Below, piece after piece: positions 1-12,255 of a DNA stretch of 33,667 nucleotides. Each line of letters begins with the position of its first letter. Position 1 is the first letter of the stretch. The position numbers and the translations under genes were made by a program. A model generated the notes under the pieces. That model saw nothing but the letters and a program-made list of their open reading frames with translations, ran no database searches and was not told the origin of the DNA. The stretch is taken from NCBI GenBank assembly GCA_002838945.1, contig PGXB01000041.1, forward strand, positions 1-33,667, read 5' to 3'. Source of the DNA: a candidate division Zixibacteria bacterium HGW-Zixibacteria-1. GTDB lineage: Bacteria > Zixibacteria > MSB-5A5 > GN15 > PGXB01.

Positions 1-71
1 CAACATCTGAACACCTCCTGTCCTTCGGGACTCAGGATGAGAAAGAATCATAATAATAGTATCCTTTCTCC

Positions 72-1844
72 GTGTCCACTAAATCGGGGGAACTTCACCT
101 CCCACCGCAAACTATTAGAGGTGATTATTATATTTTTAAACTGGAGACGCAGACAAATATTGATAGTCTGATCGATGTACTAAATCAGGATAGCACAATC
201 AGATTGGCGCAACCAGTTTTTATTAATGAAGCAGGTGGTGAGGAAGCCTTTACCGACAGGATTGTAATAAAAAAGGCACCGTGGTTGACGCAGGAGATCT
301 ATGACTCATTGCTGGGTTACTATAATCTATTAGATGTCGGCGGAAGTCGGAACAGGTCCGATGTTCGTTATGTTGCAGTTACTCCGGATGCTCAGGCAAC
401 CGTTCTGGAGACTGCAAATCGTCTTTATGGGGAAGACGATATTTTATTCAGCCATCCTATTTTTTACGGCAGGGAATATATCAAATTCGAACATCCTTCC
501 GACCCGCTTTATCAATATCAGTGGTATGCGTATAATCCATATGTATTTGAGGATGAGTGGGGTGAAGAGTTCCCTGGAAAAGACATAGAGGCATATAAGG
601 CCTGGGATATTACAAAGGGAAATCCGGAAATTACCATTGCCGTTCTTGACGATGGCATCACAAATCATCCTGACTTTCCAATAGACGGTTTGATAGATAC
701 GTTAGATTTGGCCGGTGCCAACAGAGATATTCCCTCCATTGATTCCAATTGTAATTATGGTACTTGCGATTCATGCGGACATGGTTTTGCCGTATCGGGA
801 ATAATAATTTCAGATCATAACCAGTTTGGTATAGCCGGTATAGTTCCCGGATGCAAATTAATATTTATTAAAATCGTGGATGATGCAAATCGTTTTCTGA
901 AAGAGGATGACTTGGCTGATGCATTACTCGAGGCAGGGAGAATGGGCGCGAATATTATCAGCAATAGCTGGGGAAATCCATTTGCGACATATACGGATAA
1001 TATTGGAGATGCATTAAATCGACTGACTAATCCAAACATTGAGGGATTAAGTTGCGCCATTTTCTTTGCGGCTGGCAATGAAGGATTTAATCGTGTTGCC
1101 TGGCCTGCCCGCGCACCTCAAGTACTGGCCGTCGGCGCCACTGATAGTATTGATATCCGATGGGAGTATAGCGAGTTTGACTCGACCATCGATGTAATGG
1201 CACCTTCCGGTAATGTGAGACACCCTGCAGAAGGATGGCCGAACGCATATCTTGCAGGTTCAATTATGACGACGGACAGGCCTGGGGACTCAGGATATAC
1301 TCCATTTCTTTATCAAACACCATATTTGCCATTTTGCTACTCGTGCGGAGGCGAAGATTTAATTTTTGCAGATTCCATCGGTTATGATTACACCTGCAAT
1401 TTTGGCGGGACTTCGGCGGCCTGCCCGCAGGTGGCCGGCATTGCGGCAATGGTAATGTCAAGAAGGCCGGATTTGGCGGACTCAAACTACCTGATCTACG
1501 ATATCATAAAATATTCGGCAGAGGACCAGGTTGGCCCCTCTTATGGAATAGAGGCCGATTTGCCGGGTTTTGATCAATACTATGGCTGGGGGAGGGTGAA
1601 TGCATTGCGGGCGTTACTGGCTGTCTGCCGCGGCGATGCCAATAATAGCGGACAGATCGACATGCTTGATGTGACATTTATCATCAATTACTTCTACAAA
1701 GGCGGCCCGGCACCGGAGCCGGACATAAGGCTAATAGATGCCACCTGTGATGGCGCTCTTAATATTTTGGATGTCTTATATATAATATATTATCTTTACG
1801 ACAATGGCCCGGCCCCGCAGATTTGCTTTGAATACGGGGATTGA
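72..1844 (+). CDS. Subtilisin-like serine protease (S8) with C-terminal dockerin-like repeats, N-terminus apparently incomplete
   Basis: This is a secreted-type subtilase that would hydrolyse proteins outside the cell. Residues about 17-135 resemble a subtilase propeptide. The catalytic domain spans about 170-515, with Asp193 in VLDDGI, His237 in CGHGFAVSG, oxyanion Asn336 in FFAAGNEG and Ser448 in GGTSAACPQVAG. Residues about 525-590 hold two dockerin-like calcium-loop repeats (DANNSGQIDMLDV and a degenerate second copy). The start used is GTG at 72, because the same frame is closed by three consecutive stops (TAA TAA TAG) at 51-59. No ribosome-binding site precedes this GTG, and no signal peptide is encoded although the family is exported. 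The gene may therefore be broken at its 5' end, or its signal peptide may lie in another frame or beyond the window. It converges on the rRNA operon. Family assignment is firm; the start is not. Confidence 0.85.
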   Translation: MSTKSGELHLPPQTIRGDYYIFKLETQTNIDSLIDVLNQDSTIRLAQPVFINEAGGEEAFTDRIVIKKAPWLTQEIYDSLLGYYNLLDVGGSRNRSDVRYVAVTPDAQATVLETANRLYGEDDILFSHPIFYGREYIKFEHPSDPLYQYQWYAYNPYVFEDEWGEEFPGKDIEAYKAWDITKGNPEITIAVLDDGITNHPDFPIDGLIDTLDLAGANRDIPSIDSNCNYGTCDSCGHGFAVSGIIISDHNQFGIAGIVPGCKLIFIKIVDDANRFLKEDDLADALLEAGRMGANIISNSWGNPFATYTDNIGDALNRLTNPNIEGLSCAIFFAAGNEGFNRVAWPARAPQVLAVGATDSIDIRWEYSEFDSTIDVMAPSGNVRHPAEGWPNAYLAGSIMTTDRPGDSGYTPFLYQTPYLPFCYSCGGEDLIFADSIGYDYTCNFGGTSAACPQVAGIAAMVMSRRPDLADSNYLIYDIIKYSAEDQVGPSYGIEADLPGFDQYYGWGRVNALRALLAVCRGDANNSGQIDMLDVTFIINYFYKGGPAPEPDIRLIDATCDGALNILDVLYIIYYLYDNGPAPQICFEYGD

Positions 1845-1904
1845 AGATATCTGAAACAGCTTTTTCGAATGTTCTTATTTTTCGACTAATGATATTTAAG
1901 CAAC

Positions 1905-1940
1905 AAAAAAGCCCCGCTTCGAAAAGCGGGGCTTTGTATT
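1905..1940. terminator. Bidirectional rho-independent terminator between subtilase gene and rrn operon
   Basis: A perfect 12-bp GC-rich stem (1908-1919 pairing with 1924-1935) encloses the tetraloop CGAA. It has a T-rich tract on the plus side (gtatttt) and six A on the left, which read as six T on the minus strand. It can end both the plus-strand protease gene and the minus-strand rRNA operon. Confidence 0.9.
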
Positions 1941-1945
1941 TTAAA

Positions 1946-2061
1946 TCCGGCGGCGTTCTACTCTCCCACTCCCTCTCAGGAGCAGTACCATCGACGATGA
2001 AGGGCTTAACTGCTGTGTTCGGAATGGGAACAGGTGTGACCCCTCCTCCATAGCCACCGAA
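1946..2061 (-). rRNA. rrf: 5S ribosomal RNA
   Basis: The minus strand carries the conserved 5S core (GTTCCCATTCCGAACACAG followed by AGTTAAGCCC), and the ends pair (TCGGTGGC with GCCGCCGG). It is the last gene of the rRNA operon, about 110 bp downstream of 23S and directly followed by the terminator at 1905-1940. Ends are estimated from the terminal stem, to within a few bases. Confidence 0.95.
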
Positions 2062-2169
2062 AATTTGGTATCGATTTTCAGCGACATATTAACACGTTTG
2101 GGTTGTGGACATCTCTCAATAGATTGCACAATGGGACCTTTGATTAATTCATGGTCGAAAATTTTATTC

Positions 2170-5183
<3,014 letters not shown>

Positions 5184-5245
5184 GAAAACATTTTCGTAAA
5201 TTATCCAAAGGTACACTGTGCAACCTATTGCAAGATGCCCACTTG

Positions 5246-5272
5246 GCTAATCTTAAGATGATTAAGATTAGC
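5246..5272 (-). other. Hairpin in the tRNA-Ala to 23S spacer
   Basis: A perfect 10-bp inverted repeat (5246-5255 with 5263-5272) has a 7-nt loop and no adjoining T-tract. It sits in the transcribed spacer, so it is more likely a processing or folding element of the rRNA precursor than a terminator. Confidence 0.5.
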
Positions 5273-5290
5273 ACAAACGTATTAATATGA

Positions 5291-5305
5291 AGTTGTCAAA
5301 GAACA
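5291..5305 (-). promoter_or_regulatory. boxA-like antitermination site in the 16S-23S spacer
   Basis: The minus strand reads TGTTCTTTGACAACT. It differs by one base from the sequence in the operon leader at 7320-7334 and resembles boxA, the Nus-factor antitermination element repeated in leader and spacer of rRNA operons. It lies 3' of the tRNAs, just before 23S. Confidence 0.6.
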
Positions 5306-5317
5306 GTTTCTATATAC

Positions 5318-5390
5318 TGGAGATGACCGGGATCGAACCGGTGACCTGTGGCTTGCAAAGCCACCGCTCTCCCAACTGAGCTACATCCCC
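5318..5390 (-). tRNA. tRNA-Ala (anticodon TGC)
   Basis: A 73-nt cloverleaf on the minus strand begins GGGGATGTAGCTCAGTTGG and ends GGTCATCTCCA. The anticodon loop contains TTTGCAA, giving TGC. The T-arm is GGTTCGATCCC. It lies in the 16S-23S spacer after tRNA-Ile, the usual bacterial order. The CA of the CCA tail appears only partly encoded. Confidence 0.95.
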
Positions 5391-5399
5391 GTTCTAATC

Positions 5400-5473
5400 T
5401 GGGCCTAAGTGGAGTTGAACCACTGACCTCGCGCTTATCAGGCGCGCGCTCTAACCAACTGAGCTATAGGCCC
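5400..5473 (-). tRNA. tRNA-Ile (anticodon GAT)
   Basis: A 74-nt cloverleaf on the minus strand starts GGGCCTATAGCTCAGTTGG. Its anticodon loop CTGATAA gives GAT, and the T-arm is GGTTCAACTCC. It lies between 16S and tRNA-Ala in the canonical spacer arrangement 16S-Ile-Ala-23S. Confidence 0.95.
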
Positions 5474-5601
5474 AAAAGCTTGAACCCCTACTGAAGCCCA
5501 AAAAACTTTATAACAATAGCAAGCCAGAGCAGAAAGACAAATCTGCAATAGTGGTCGACGTGATCGTGCCGACCCATGAACCAAGTTCATAGCCGACACC
5601 A

Positions 5602-7162
<1,561 letters not shown>

Positions 7163-7319
7163 TATTATAAGCTCTTATTAGCGCTTTAATAATTCGAAGA
7201 TTGTCCTCTCGAACACTTCGTTGTTCTGATTTATTGACGATCTCACAAATGTTTATTTAACATCTTGAGACCCACACTATTGCGGAAAATTTATCTTTTC
7301 CGCTCTTGGCTTACTATTA

Positions 7320-7334
7320 AGTTTTCAAAGAACA
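7320..7334 (-). promoter_or_regulatory. boxA-like antitermination site in the rrn leader
   Basis: The minus strand reads TGTTCTTTGAAAACT in the leader between the promoter and 16S. It is nearly identical to the copy in the spacer at 5291-5305. The repetition in leader and spacer, as in classical rRNA operons, supports a boxA role for Nus-factor antitermination. Confidence 0.6.
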
Positions 7335-7374
7335 AATCGGCAAAAAAATTGCTGGCTATACAAGACAGCATTGT

Positions 7375-7403
7375 AGTATAACCAATCAATATACGGCTGT
7401 CAA
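7375..7403 (-). promoter_or_regulatory. rRNA operon promoter (sigma70-type)
   Basis: On the minus strand the -35 hexamer TTGACA (7398-7403) is followed by a 17-bp spacer and the -10 hexamer TATACT (7375-7380), close to the ideal vegetative promoter. The predicted start near 7368 leaves a leader of about 200 nt before 16S that contains boxA. The remaining 7404-7669 interval up to arsM shows no gene. A second TTGACA at about 7559-7564 has only a poor -10 and is not called. Confidence 0.8.
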
Positions 7404-7669
7404 GCAAAATCTTCGTGAATATTTAAATTCTTTTGCTATTTCTTTCCGCGTTCTTTTATAACAATTGACTGGCATCTTATGTTCCTTATAATCCATACTC
7501 TATACATTTCGCCTTTATCATAATCGGCCCGTGAAAATAATACTTTAATTTTTAATGTCAAGGGATTCTTTTGATCCGGCCCAACTTTTTTTGGCAGCGC
7601 CCGGAGAAGTCCATCCGGCTTGACTCTACGCCCCCCGGTCGCCCGGGTTACGTTCACCCCATAATGCGA

Positions 7670-8476
7670 TCAAAGCGGTTTGACGGCCCTGATGACCGCC
7701 GAAACAACATAGTCTTCGACATGCATGCCGGGCATCCATTCCCTGATATACTCGCGGCTCTGACATTGCGGCTCGACAGAAACACCGGTAAACCCGACGC
7801 TCTCGAGAATATCGACCAAATCATCTATCAACATGGCCCCGGCGACACAGCCGACATAGGCCTCCAGATCGGTCGCAATCTGTTCCGGCAGCGGCGCCAC
7901 GGCGACGACATCAAAAACCGTCAGTCTCCCCCCGCGTTTGAGAACCCGATAAGCTTCGGCAAAAACTCTCTGTTTGTCCGGTGAAAGATTGATAACACAA
8001 TTCGACATAATGGCGTCGATAGATTCTCCGGTTATGGGCAAGCGTTCGATTTCTCCATAACGGAACTCGACATTCTCAAACTTGCCGCTGGCGGCATTCT
8101 TGCGGGCCAGGGCAACCATTTCCGGCGTGACATCGACACCAATGACCTGGCCGGCAGAACCAACTTTCTGTGAAGCCAGGAAGCAATCGAAACCGCCGCC
8201 GCTGCCGAGATCCAGAACGGTTTCACCTTCCTTAAGTTCGGCAATGGCAATCGGGTTGCCGCAGCCAAGACCCAGGTTGGAATTTTCCGGGACGGTTTTC
8301 AACTGGCCGTTCGAATAACCCAGTCCTTTTGATAATTCACCGGCCAGGACAGCCATGTCGGCGTCGCCACAACACTTGACATGAGGATTACAGCAAGGTC
8401 CGGTTTTACCTTTGGCGACCTTACCATAATGCTCTCTTACTTTATTTTGAATTCCGCGGTGGTCATTCACATTCAT
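7670..8476 (-). CDS. arsM: Arsenite S-adenosylmethionine methyltransferase
   Basis: This cytoplasmic enzyme methylates trivalent arsenic using SAM. The SAM-binding motif is VLDLGSGGGFD (residues 87-97, counted from ATG 8476). The three cysteines that bind As(III) in ArsM are visible: Cys72 in NLGLGCGNP, Cys160 in MSNCVINL and Cys210 in YVGCVAGA. Two further CC pairs (28-29 and 35-36) near the N-terminus could add metalloid binding. I chose ATG at 8476 (268 aa) because GGAAGGA lies 7 nt upstream. A TTG codon 21 nt further up lacks a site. It is transcribed toward the rRNA operon and is separated from phoU by a terminator. No ArsR gene is adjacent. No clear terminator follows it. Confidence 0.92.
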   Translation of the reverse strand: MNVNDHRGIQNKVREHYGKVAKGKTGPCCNPHVKCCGDADMAVLAGELSKGLGYSNGQLKTVPENSNLGLGCGNPIAIAELKEGETVLDLGSGGGFDCFLASQKVGSAGQVIGVDVTPEMVALARKNAASGKFENVEFRYGEIERLPITGESIDAIMSNCVINLSPDKQRVFAEAYRVLKRGGRLTVFDVVAVAPLPEQIATDLEAYVGCVAGAMLIDDLVDILESVGFTGVSVEPQCQSREYIREWMPGMHVEDYVVSAVIRAVKPL

Positions 8477-8524
8477 ATATGAATCCTTCCACTTCAAAAC
8501 TATTTCTTATTTAAGCATCTGTTT

Positions 8525-8538
8525 GTTATACGTATGAC
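8525..8538. promoter_or_regulatory. 14-bp near-palindrome upstream of arsM, possible operator
   Basis: GTTATACGTATGAC is an inverted repeat with a single mismatched pair, centred about 55 bp before the arsM ATG. On the minus strand it contains TATAAC, which could be the -10 element, so a repressor bound here would block transcription. No regulator for it is encoded nearby and the -35 is weak. Operator function is inference only. Confidence 0.3.
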
Positions 8539-8639
8539 TGTTCCAAAGGTTAAAAAGTTGAGTGCCATTCGTAAATAAATTAAAGAAATCGTATATGAAA
8601 ACTACAAAAGGGTGATTGCAAATTTTTATATCCGGAAAA

Positions 8640-8674
8640 TAGAAAGACCGCCAGAATTTCTATAGGCGGTCTTT
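8640..8674 (-). terminator. Terminator of the pst-phoU operon
   Basis: A perfect 10-bp stem, AAAGACCGCC (8643-8652) against GGCGGTCTTT (8665-8674), has a 12-nt loop. It is followed on the minus strand by CTATTTTCC. It lies 45 bp downstream of the phoU stop codon and insulates arsM from the pst operon. Confidence 0.8.
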
Positions 8675-8718
8675 ATTACAAAAGGATTCTTTATATTATC
8701 ATTTTGACGAAATATCGC

Positions 8719-9405
8719 CTATTTATCATTATCCTTAATTACCTTGTATTCGTCGAGGCGATGACGATATATCTCTCCCTCGATCATATAAATAACATCT
8801 TCGGCAATATTGGTAACATGATCGGCAATGCGCTCCAACTGGCGGGAGGTCGACAAGAACCGTATCAAGCAATCAAGGCTGTCGGGATATTGGGGTATTT
8901 TTTCTTCAATAATTTTATACATCTGCCGGTGTAAATCATCAATCTCATCATCGGCCAGGCACACTTCATGGGCCAGATGAGCATCGAGATTTACCAGCGA
9001 GTCGATACTTTTCTTAAGCATCGCCTGCACTTTGTGGGTCATTTTATGCAGGTCAAACGGGATCTCGATATTATCGCGGCAGGCAAGATGCATGGTTCCG
9101 GTGGCAATATTCGAGGCCAGGTCGCCGATTCGCTCAAGATCATTATTGATTTTAAGAACGGCGATAATGAACCTCAGGTCATTGGCCACCGGCTGATAAA
9201 GGGCCAGTAACTTCAGGCACTCTTCTTCGACATCGACCTCCATCTGATCGATTTCATAGTCGCCATCCATCCCCTTGCGCGCCATCACCTGGTCCCTTTC
9301 GATAAAGGACTTGACGGCAATATGAACGCTCTCTTCGACTTTGGCGCTGAGGGACAGAATTTTCCGTTTCAATTTTTCGATTTCATTGCGCAAATGTTTG
9401 GCCAT
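8719..9405 (-). CDS. phoU: Phosphate transport system regulator PhoU
   Basis: PhoU is a cytoplasmic regulator that connects PstSCAB to PhoR and dampens phosphate uptake and the Pho response when phosphate is plentiful. At 228 residues it has the family length and is all-helical, with the two-fold PhoU repeat. The metal-binding acidic patterns (E/DxxxD type) recur at LERIGDLASNIA (about 91-102) and LERIADHVTNIAEDV (about 193-207). The ATG at 9405 has AGGAG upstream. It is the last gene of the pst operon, 18 bp after pstB, and a terminator follows it. Confidence 0.95.
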   Translation of the reverse strand: MAKHLRNEIEKLKRKILSLSAKVEESVHIAVKSFIERDQVMARKGMDGDYEIDQMEVDVEEECLKLLALYQPVANDLRFIIAVLKINNDLERIGDLASNIATGTMHLACRDNIEIPFDLHKMTHKVQAMLKKSIDSLVNLDAHLAHEVCLADDEIDDLHRQMYKIIEEKIPQYPDSLDCLIRFLSTSRQLERIADHVTNIAEDVIYMIEGEIYRHRLDEYKVIKDNDK

Positions 9406-9423
9406 AATATGGCTCCTTTTATA

Positions 9424-10263
9424 TCAACCAAACCGGCCGGTGATATAATCTTCGGTTTTTTTCTTCTCGGGCTTGGTGAACATCCTGCCGGTCTCATCAA
9501 ATTCCACCATGACTCCCTCATAGAAGAAGGCGGTATAATCGGAAATACGGGCCGCCTGCTGCATGTTGTGAGTCACAATTATAATAGTATAATTTTTTTT
9601 GAGCTCGCCCACAAGATCCTCAATCTTGGCCGTCGAAATCGGATCCAGCGCCGAAGCCGGCTCATCCATGAGGATAACCTCCGGCCTGATGGCCAGGGCC
9701 CGGGCGATACACAGCCGCTGCTGCTGGCCGCCCGACAGCATGTAAGCGCTGGTGTCGAGTTTATCTTTGACCTCGTCCCACAGAAAGGCTCGTTGGAGCG
9801 AATCCTCGACCACATCGCGTATCAGCCTCTTATCACTTATGCCGTTAACTTTCAAACCATAGGCGACATTCTCATAAATCGACTTGGGGAACGGATTGGA
9901 CTTCTGGAAAACCATTCCGATTCTGGTCCTGATGGCCGATGCGTCCCTGACATCCTTATAGATATCAATACCTTCCAGTCTGACAATCCCTTCCATTCTG
10001 GTTCCCGGGATCGTCTCGTTCATCCGGTTAAGGGTGCGCAAAAATGTCGATTTGCCGCAGCCGGAAGGACCTATCAGAGCGGTCACCATATTTTTTTCGA
10101 AATCAAGAGAGACATCGAACAAAACCTGATTACGACCATAGTAAAAATTCAATTTTTCCACGGTCATTATAAATTCAGGCTTGTCTTTCCTGATTTCCGT
10201 TTTCTTCCCTTTTACTGCGGGCTTCTCGGTCACAATATTATTCTCAGTAATCTCTTTATGCAT
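9424..10263 (-). CDS. pstB: Phosphate ABC transporter ATP-binding protein
   Basis: PstB is the cytoplasmic ATPase that powers high-affinity phosphate import by PstSCAB. Walker [10 protein letters not shown] lies at 65-73, the Q-loop Gln at 120 (FQKSNPFP), the ABC signature LSGGQ at 176-180 in [15 protein letters not shown], Walker B VILMDEP at 196-202 and the switch His at 232 (THNMQQ). The FQKSNPFP stretch is characteristic of PstB. From the ATG at 10263 the protein is 279 aa, about 20-30 longer at the N-terminus than typical because of a charged extension. An internal Met33 could be an alternative start. The start overlaps the end of pstA by 8 bp, indicating translational coupling. Confidence 0.97.
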   Translation of the reverse strand: MHKEITENNIVTEKPAVKGKKTEIRKDKPEFIMTVEKLNFYYGRNQVLFDVSLDFEKNMVTALIGPSGCGKSTFLRTLNRMNETIPGTRMEGIVRLEGIDIYKDVRDASAIRTRIGMVFQKSNPFPKSIYENVAYGLKVNGISDKRLIRDVVEDSLQRAFLWDEVKDKLDTSAYMLSGGQQQRLCIARALAIRPEVILMDEPASALDPISTAKIEDLVGELKKNYTIIIVTHNMQQAARISDYTAFFYEGVMVEFDETGRMFTKPEKKKTEDYITGRFG

Positions 10264-11218
10264 TCGCGCGTCTTTTCCTGATTCGGGAGCGTATAAGAAT
10301 CGCCACCAGATTCAACAAGAATGTCAACAACAGAAGAACCAGGACGGTTCCATATAGAATCGGCTTGGTCTTCTCGACATCGGGCGACTGCGTCGCCATG
10401 ACATAAGTATGATATCCCAGTTCCATAAACTGGTCGTTTAATTTTGACGGCAGGTAGGGCAGATAATAGGCCGCCCCGGTAAACATGATCGGGGCCACTT
10501 CCCCGGCTCCGCGGCCGACAGCCAGAATGGAACCGGTCAGAATTCCGGGCAGAGCCTGGGGGATAATAATGCGCCGGATGGTTTGGAGTTTGGTGGCTCC
10601 AAGGGCATAACTGGCTTCTTTCAATTCGCCCGGTATGGTTCTAAGAGCTTCTTCGGTCGAAATTATCACCACCGGAAGGGTCAGCAAAGCCAGTGTCAAG
10701 GCGGCCCAAATTATGGCGGGCTGTCCCCAGACCGGCCCCTCGGATCCGAAAAAGACTTTATCGATCCCGCCGCCGACGAATCCTATAAAAAAGCCAAGGC
10801 CGAAAAGTCCGAAAACAATCGAAGGAACGCCGGCCAGATTATTGACGGCCACGCGAATCAGTCTTGTGATTTTGGAATCGGGCCGCGTGTATTCATGCAG
10901 ATAGATGGCCGTAAAAACGCCAACGGGCACGACGGCGATGACCATTATCAGGACAAGAAACACCGTCCCGAAAATAGCCGGAAAAATTCCCCCGGCTTCC
11001 ATGCCATTTTCAGGCGGGTGAGTCAGAAACTCCAGACTGATGTTCCCCGCACCACCTATAATTATATTGCCCATTATTATGGCCAATATGGCAATTATCA
11101 AGAGGGCGGCAAACAGGGTCAATCCTTTGGGAATATATCCGCTGGACTTCGGTTTGAAGTTCAAAGGTTGAGTCGCATCTATCAATACGATTGGCGATAT
11201 TTGCGGCAGGGTACTCAT
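10256..11218 (-). CDS. pstA: Phosphate ABC transporter permease PstA
   Basis: PstA is one of two inner-membrane permease subunits that form the phosphate channel. It has about six hydrophobic segments, beginning after a hydrophilic 30-residue N-terminus. The cytoplasmic coupling loop (ABC-permease EAA region) is visible at about 199-208 ([10 protein letters not shown]), followed by [12 protein letters not shown]. The end of the protein is basic (RSRIRKRR), as is usual for the family. Length 320 aa is slightly over typical. The ATG overlaps the pstC stop by 4 bp (ATGA), and its own end overlaps pstB, so pstC-pstA-pstB are translationally coupled. Confidence 0.95.
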   Translation of the reverse strand: MSTLPQISPIVLIDATQPLNFKPKSSGYIPKGLTLFAALLIIAILAIIMGNIIIGGAGNISLEFLTHPPENGMEAGGIFPAIFGTVFLVLIMVIAVVPVGVFTAIYLHEYTRPDSKITRLIRVAVNNLAGVPSIVFGLFGLGFFIGFVGGGIDKVFFGSEGPVWGQPAIIWAALTLALLTLPVVIISTEEALRTIPGELKEASYALGATKLQTIRRIIIPQALPGILTGSILAVGRGAGEVAPIMFTGAAYYLPYLPSKLNDQFMELGYHTYVMATQSPDVEKTKPILYGTVLVLLLLTFLLNLVAILIRSRIRKRRANA

Positions 11219-12174
11219 CTTGTCTTACCCTGTATTCGTTCTTTAACCCTGGTCAAGACCATTTCCCCGCTGAGGTTTATGATAAAAGTGAAGATAAACA
11301 GCAACGTGCCTATAAAAAAGAGGACGCTGTAATGGGCGCTTCCGAAGACAACCTCGGCCAGTTCGGCGGCGATAGTGGCGGAAAAAGTCCTGGCCGATTC
11401 CAAAAAACTGGCCGAAATAATGGCGGCGTTTCCCGAAGCCATCAGGACGATCATAGTTTCGCCGATGGCGCGCCCGAAACCAAGGACCACACCTGCGGCG
11501 ATACCGGGAAGTGCGGCCGGAAATACCATGGTCAGCGAAACCTGCCAGGGATTGGCGCCAAGAGCGGTGGCCGCCTCGCGGAGGGATCTCGGAACCGATG
11601 TCATGGCATCTTCAGCAACCGTGAAGACAATCGGGATCACCGCCAGCCCCAGGGCGATACCGGCATTGAGCACATTCAGCCGGAAAGTCAATCCGAATAC
11701 ATTTTGCAGAAAAGTGGCCAGCACCAGAAGGGCGAAAAAGCCGAGGACGACCGAAGGTATGGCGGCCAGCATTTCAATTACAGGTTTGATCAGTTCCCTG
11801 ACTCTTTGCGAGGCAAACTCGGATGAGTATATCGCAGCGCCGACGCCGAGCGGAACGGCAAACAGCATGGCAATCAATGCCGTTTTTATGGTACCCAAAA
11901 ATAATGGGTACAATGAATATTTTGGCACATCGGAGTTGGGCTGCCAGGAAAATTTTGGGGCACGGCCTTCATAATATTCCTGCTTAAAAGTCATTTTATC
12001 GAGGCTGGCCTCTTCCTTAATCTCCTGGTCAGTAAAAATGGGAATTGCTTCCTTAAAAATGAAAACAAATATTAGTAATATAGCTATTAAAGCTGCCATG
12101 GCATTGACAGCGATAAATTTCTCCCCCATGAATTCCCGAAGTTTCGATTTTGGTTTAAATTTAAGTTCCTGCAT
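11215..12174 (-). CDS. pstC: Phosphate ABC transporter permease PstC
   Basis: PstC is the second membrane permease subunit and pairs with PstA. An N-terminal membrane segment (about 22-42) is followed by a periplasmic loop of about 45 residues containing KFSWQPNSDVPKYSLYPL, a stretch typical of PstC. The permease core has its EAA loop at about 199-207 (REAATALGA) followed by VFPAALPGIAAG and GRAIGETMIVLM. Length 319 aa is normal. The start follows a purine-rich GAAAAGAAAA tract and lies 81 bp after pstS, a gap holding a stable stem at 12192-12220. It ends in an ATGA overlap with pstA. Confidence 0.95.
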   Translation of the reverse strand: MQELKFKPKSKLREFMGEKFIAVNAMAALIAILLIFVFIFKEAIPIFTDQEIKEEASLDKMTFKQEYYEGRAPKFSWQPNSDVPKYSLYPLFLGTIKTALIAMLFAVPLGVGAAIYSSEFASQRVRELIKPVIEMLAAIPSVVLGFFALLVLATFLQNVFGLTFRLNVLNAGIALGLAVIPIVFTVAEDAMTSVPRSLREAATALGANPWQVSLTMVFPAALPGIAAGVVLGFGRAIGETMIVLMASGNAAIISASFLESARTFSATIAAELAEVVFGSAHYSVLFFIGTLLFIFTFIINLSGEMVLTRVKERIQGKTR

Positions 12175-12191
12175 TTTTTCTTTTCATATTA

Positions 12192-12220
12192 TTCGGGGCG
12201 GCAGAAATAACCACCCCCAA
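12192..12220 (-). promoter_or_regulatory. Intercistronic stem-loop between pstS and pstC
   Basis: TTGGGGGTGG and CCGCCCCGAA on the minus strand can pair over about 8-10 positions with one G-T wobble and one internal mismatch, around a 9-nt loop. No T-tract follows, so this is not a full terminator. A 3' stabiliser or partial attenuator that keeps pstS mRNA above pstCAB would fit known pst operons. Function is inferred. Confidence 0.4.
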
Positions 12221-12255
12221 GTGAGAGAGAAAAGAGAAATTTTAATTTTATATCC

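Noticed and set aside
14-40. Hairpin CCTGTCC-TTCG-GGACTCAGG at the left edge
   Set aside because: The stem needs a bulge and has no T-tract. The upstream gene is unknown, so a terminator call cannot be supported.
7537-7564. Second TTGACA upstream of the rrn promoter on the minus strand
   Set aside because: At 16-18 bp spacing the -10 is at best TATTTT, too weak beside the excellent promoter at 7375-7403.
8477-8497. Upstream TTG start for arsM giving 275 aa
   Set aside because: The ATG at 8476 has a strong GGAAGGA site, and the seven extra residues are not family-like.
9322-10281. Plus-strand frame of 319 codons, longer than pstB
   Set aside because: It is antisense to pstB, whose ABC motifs are complete. 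Its composition reflects codon bias of the opposite strand.
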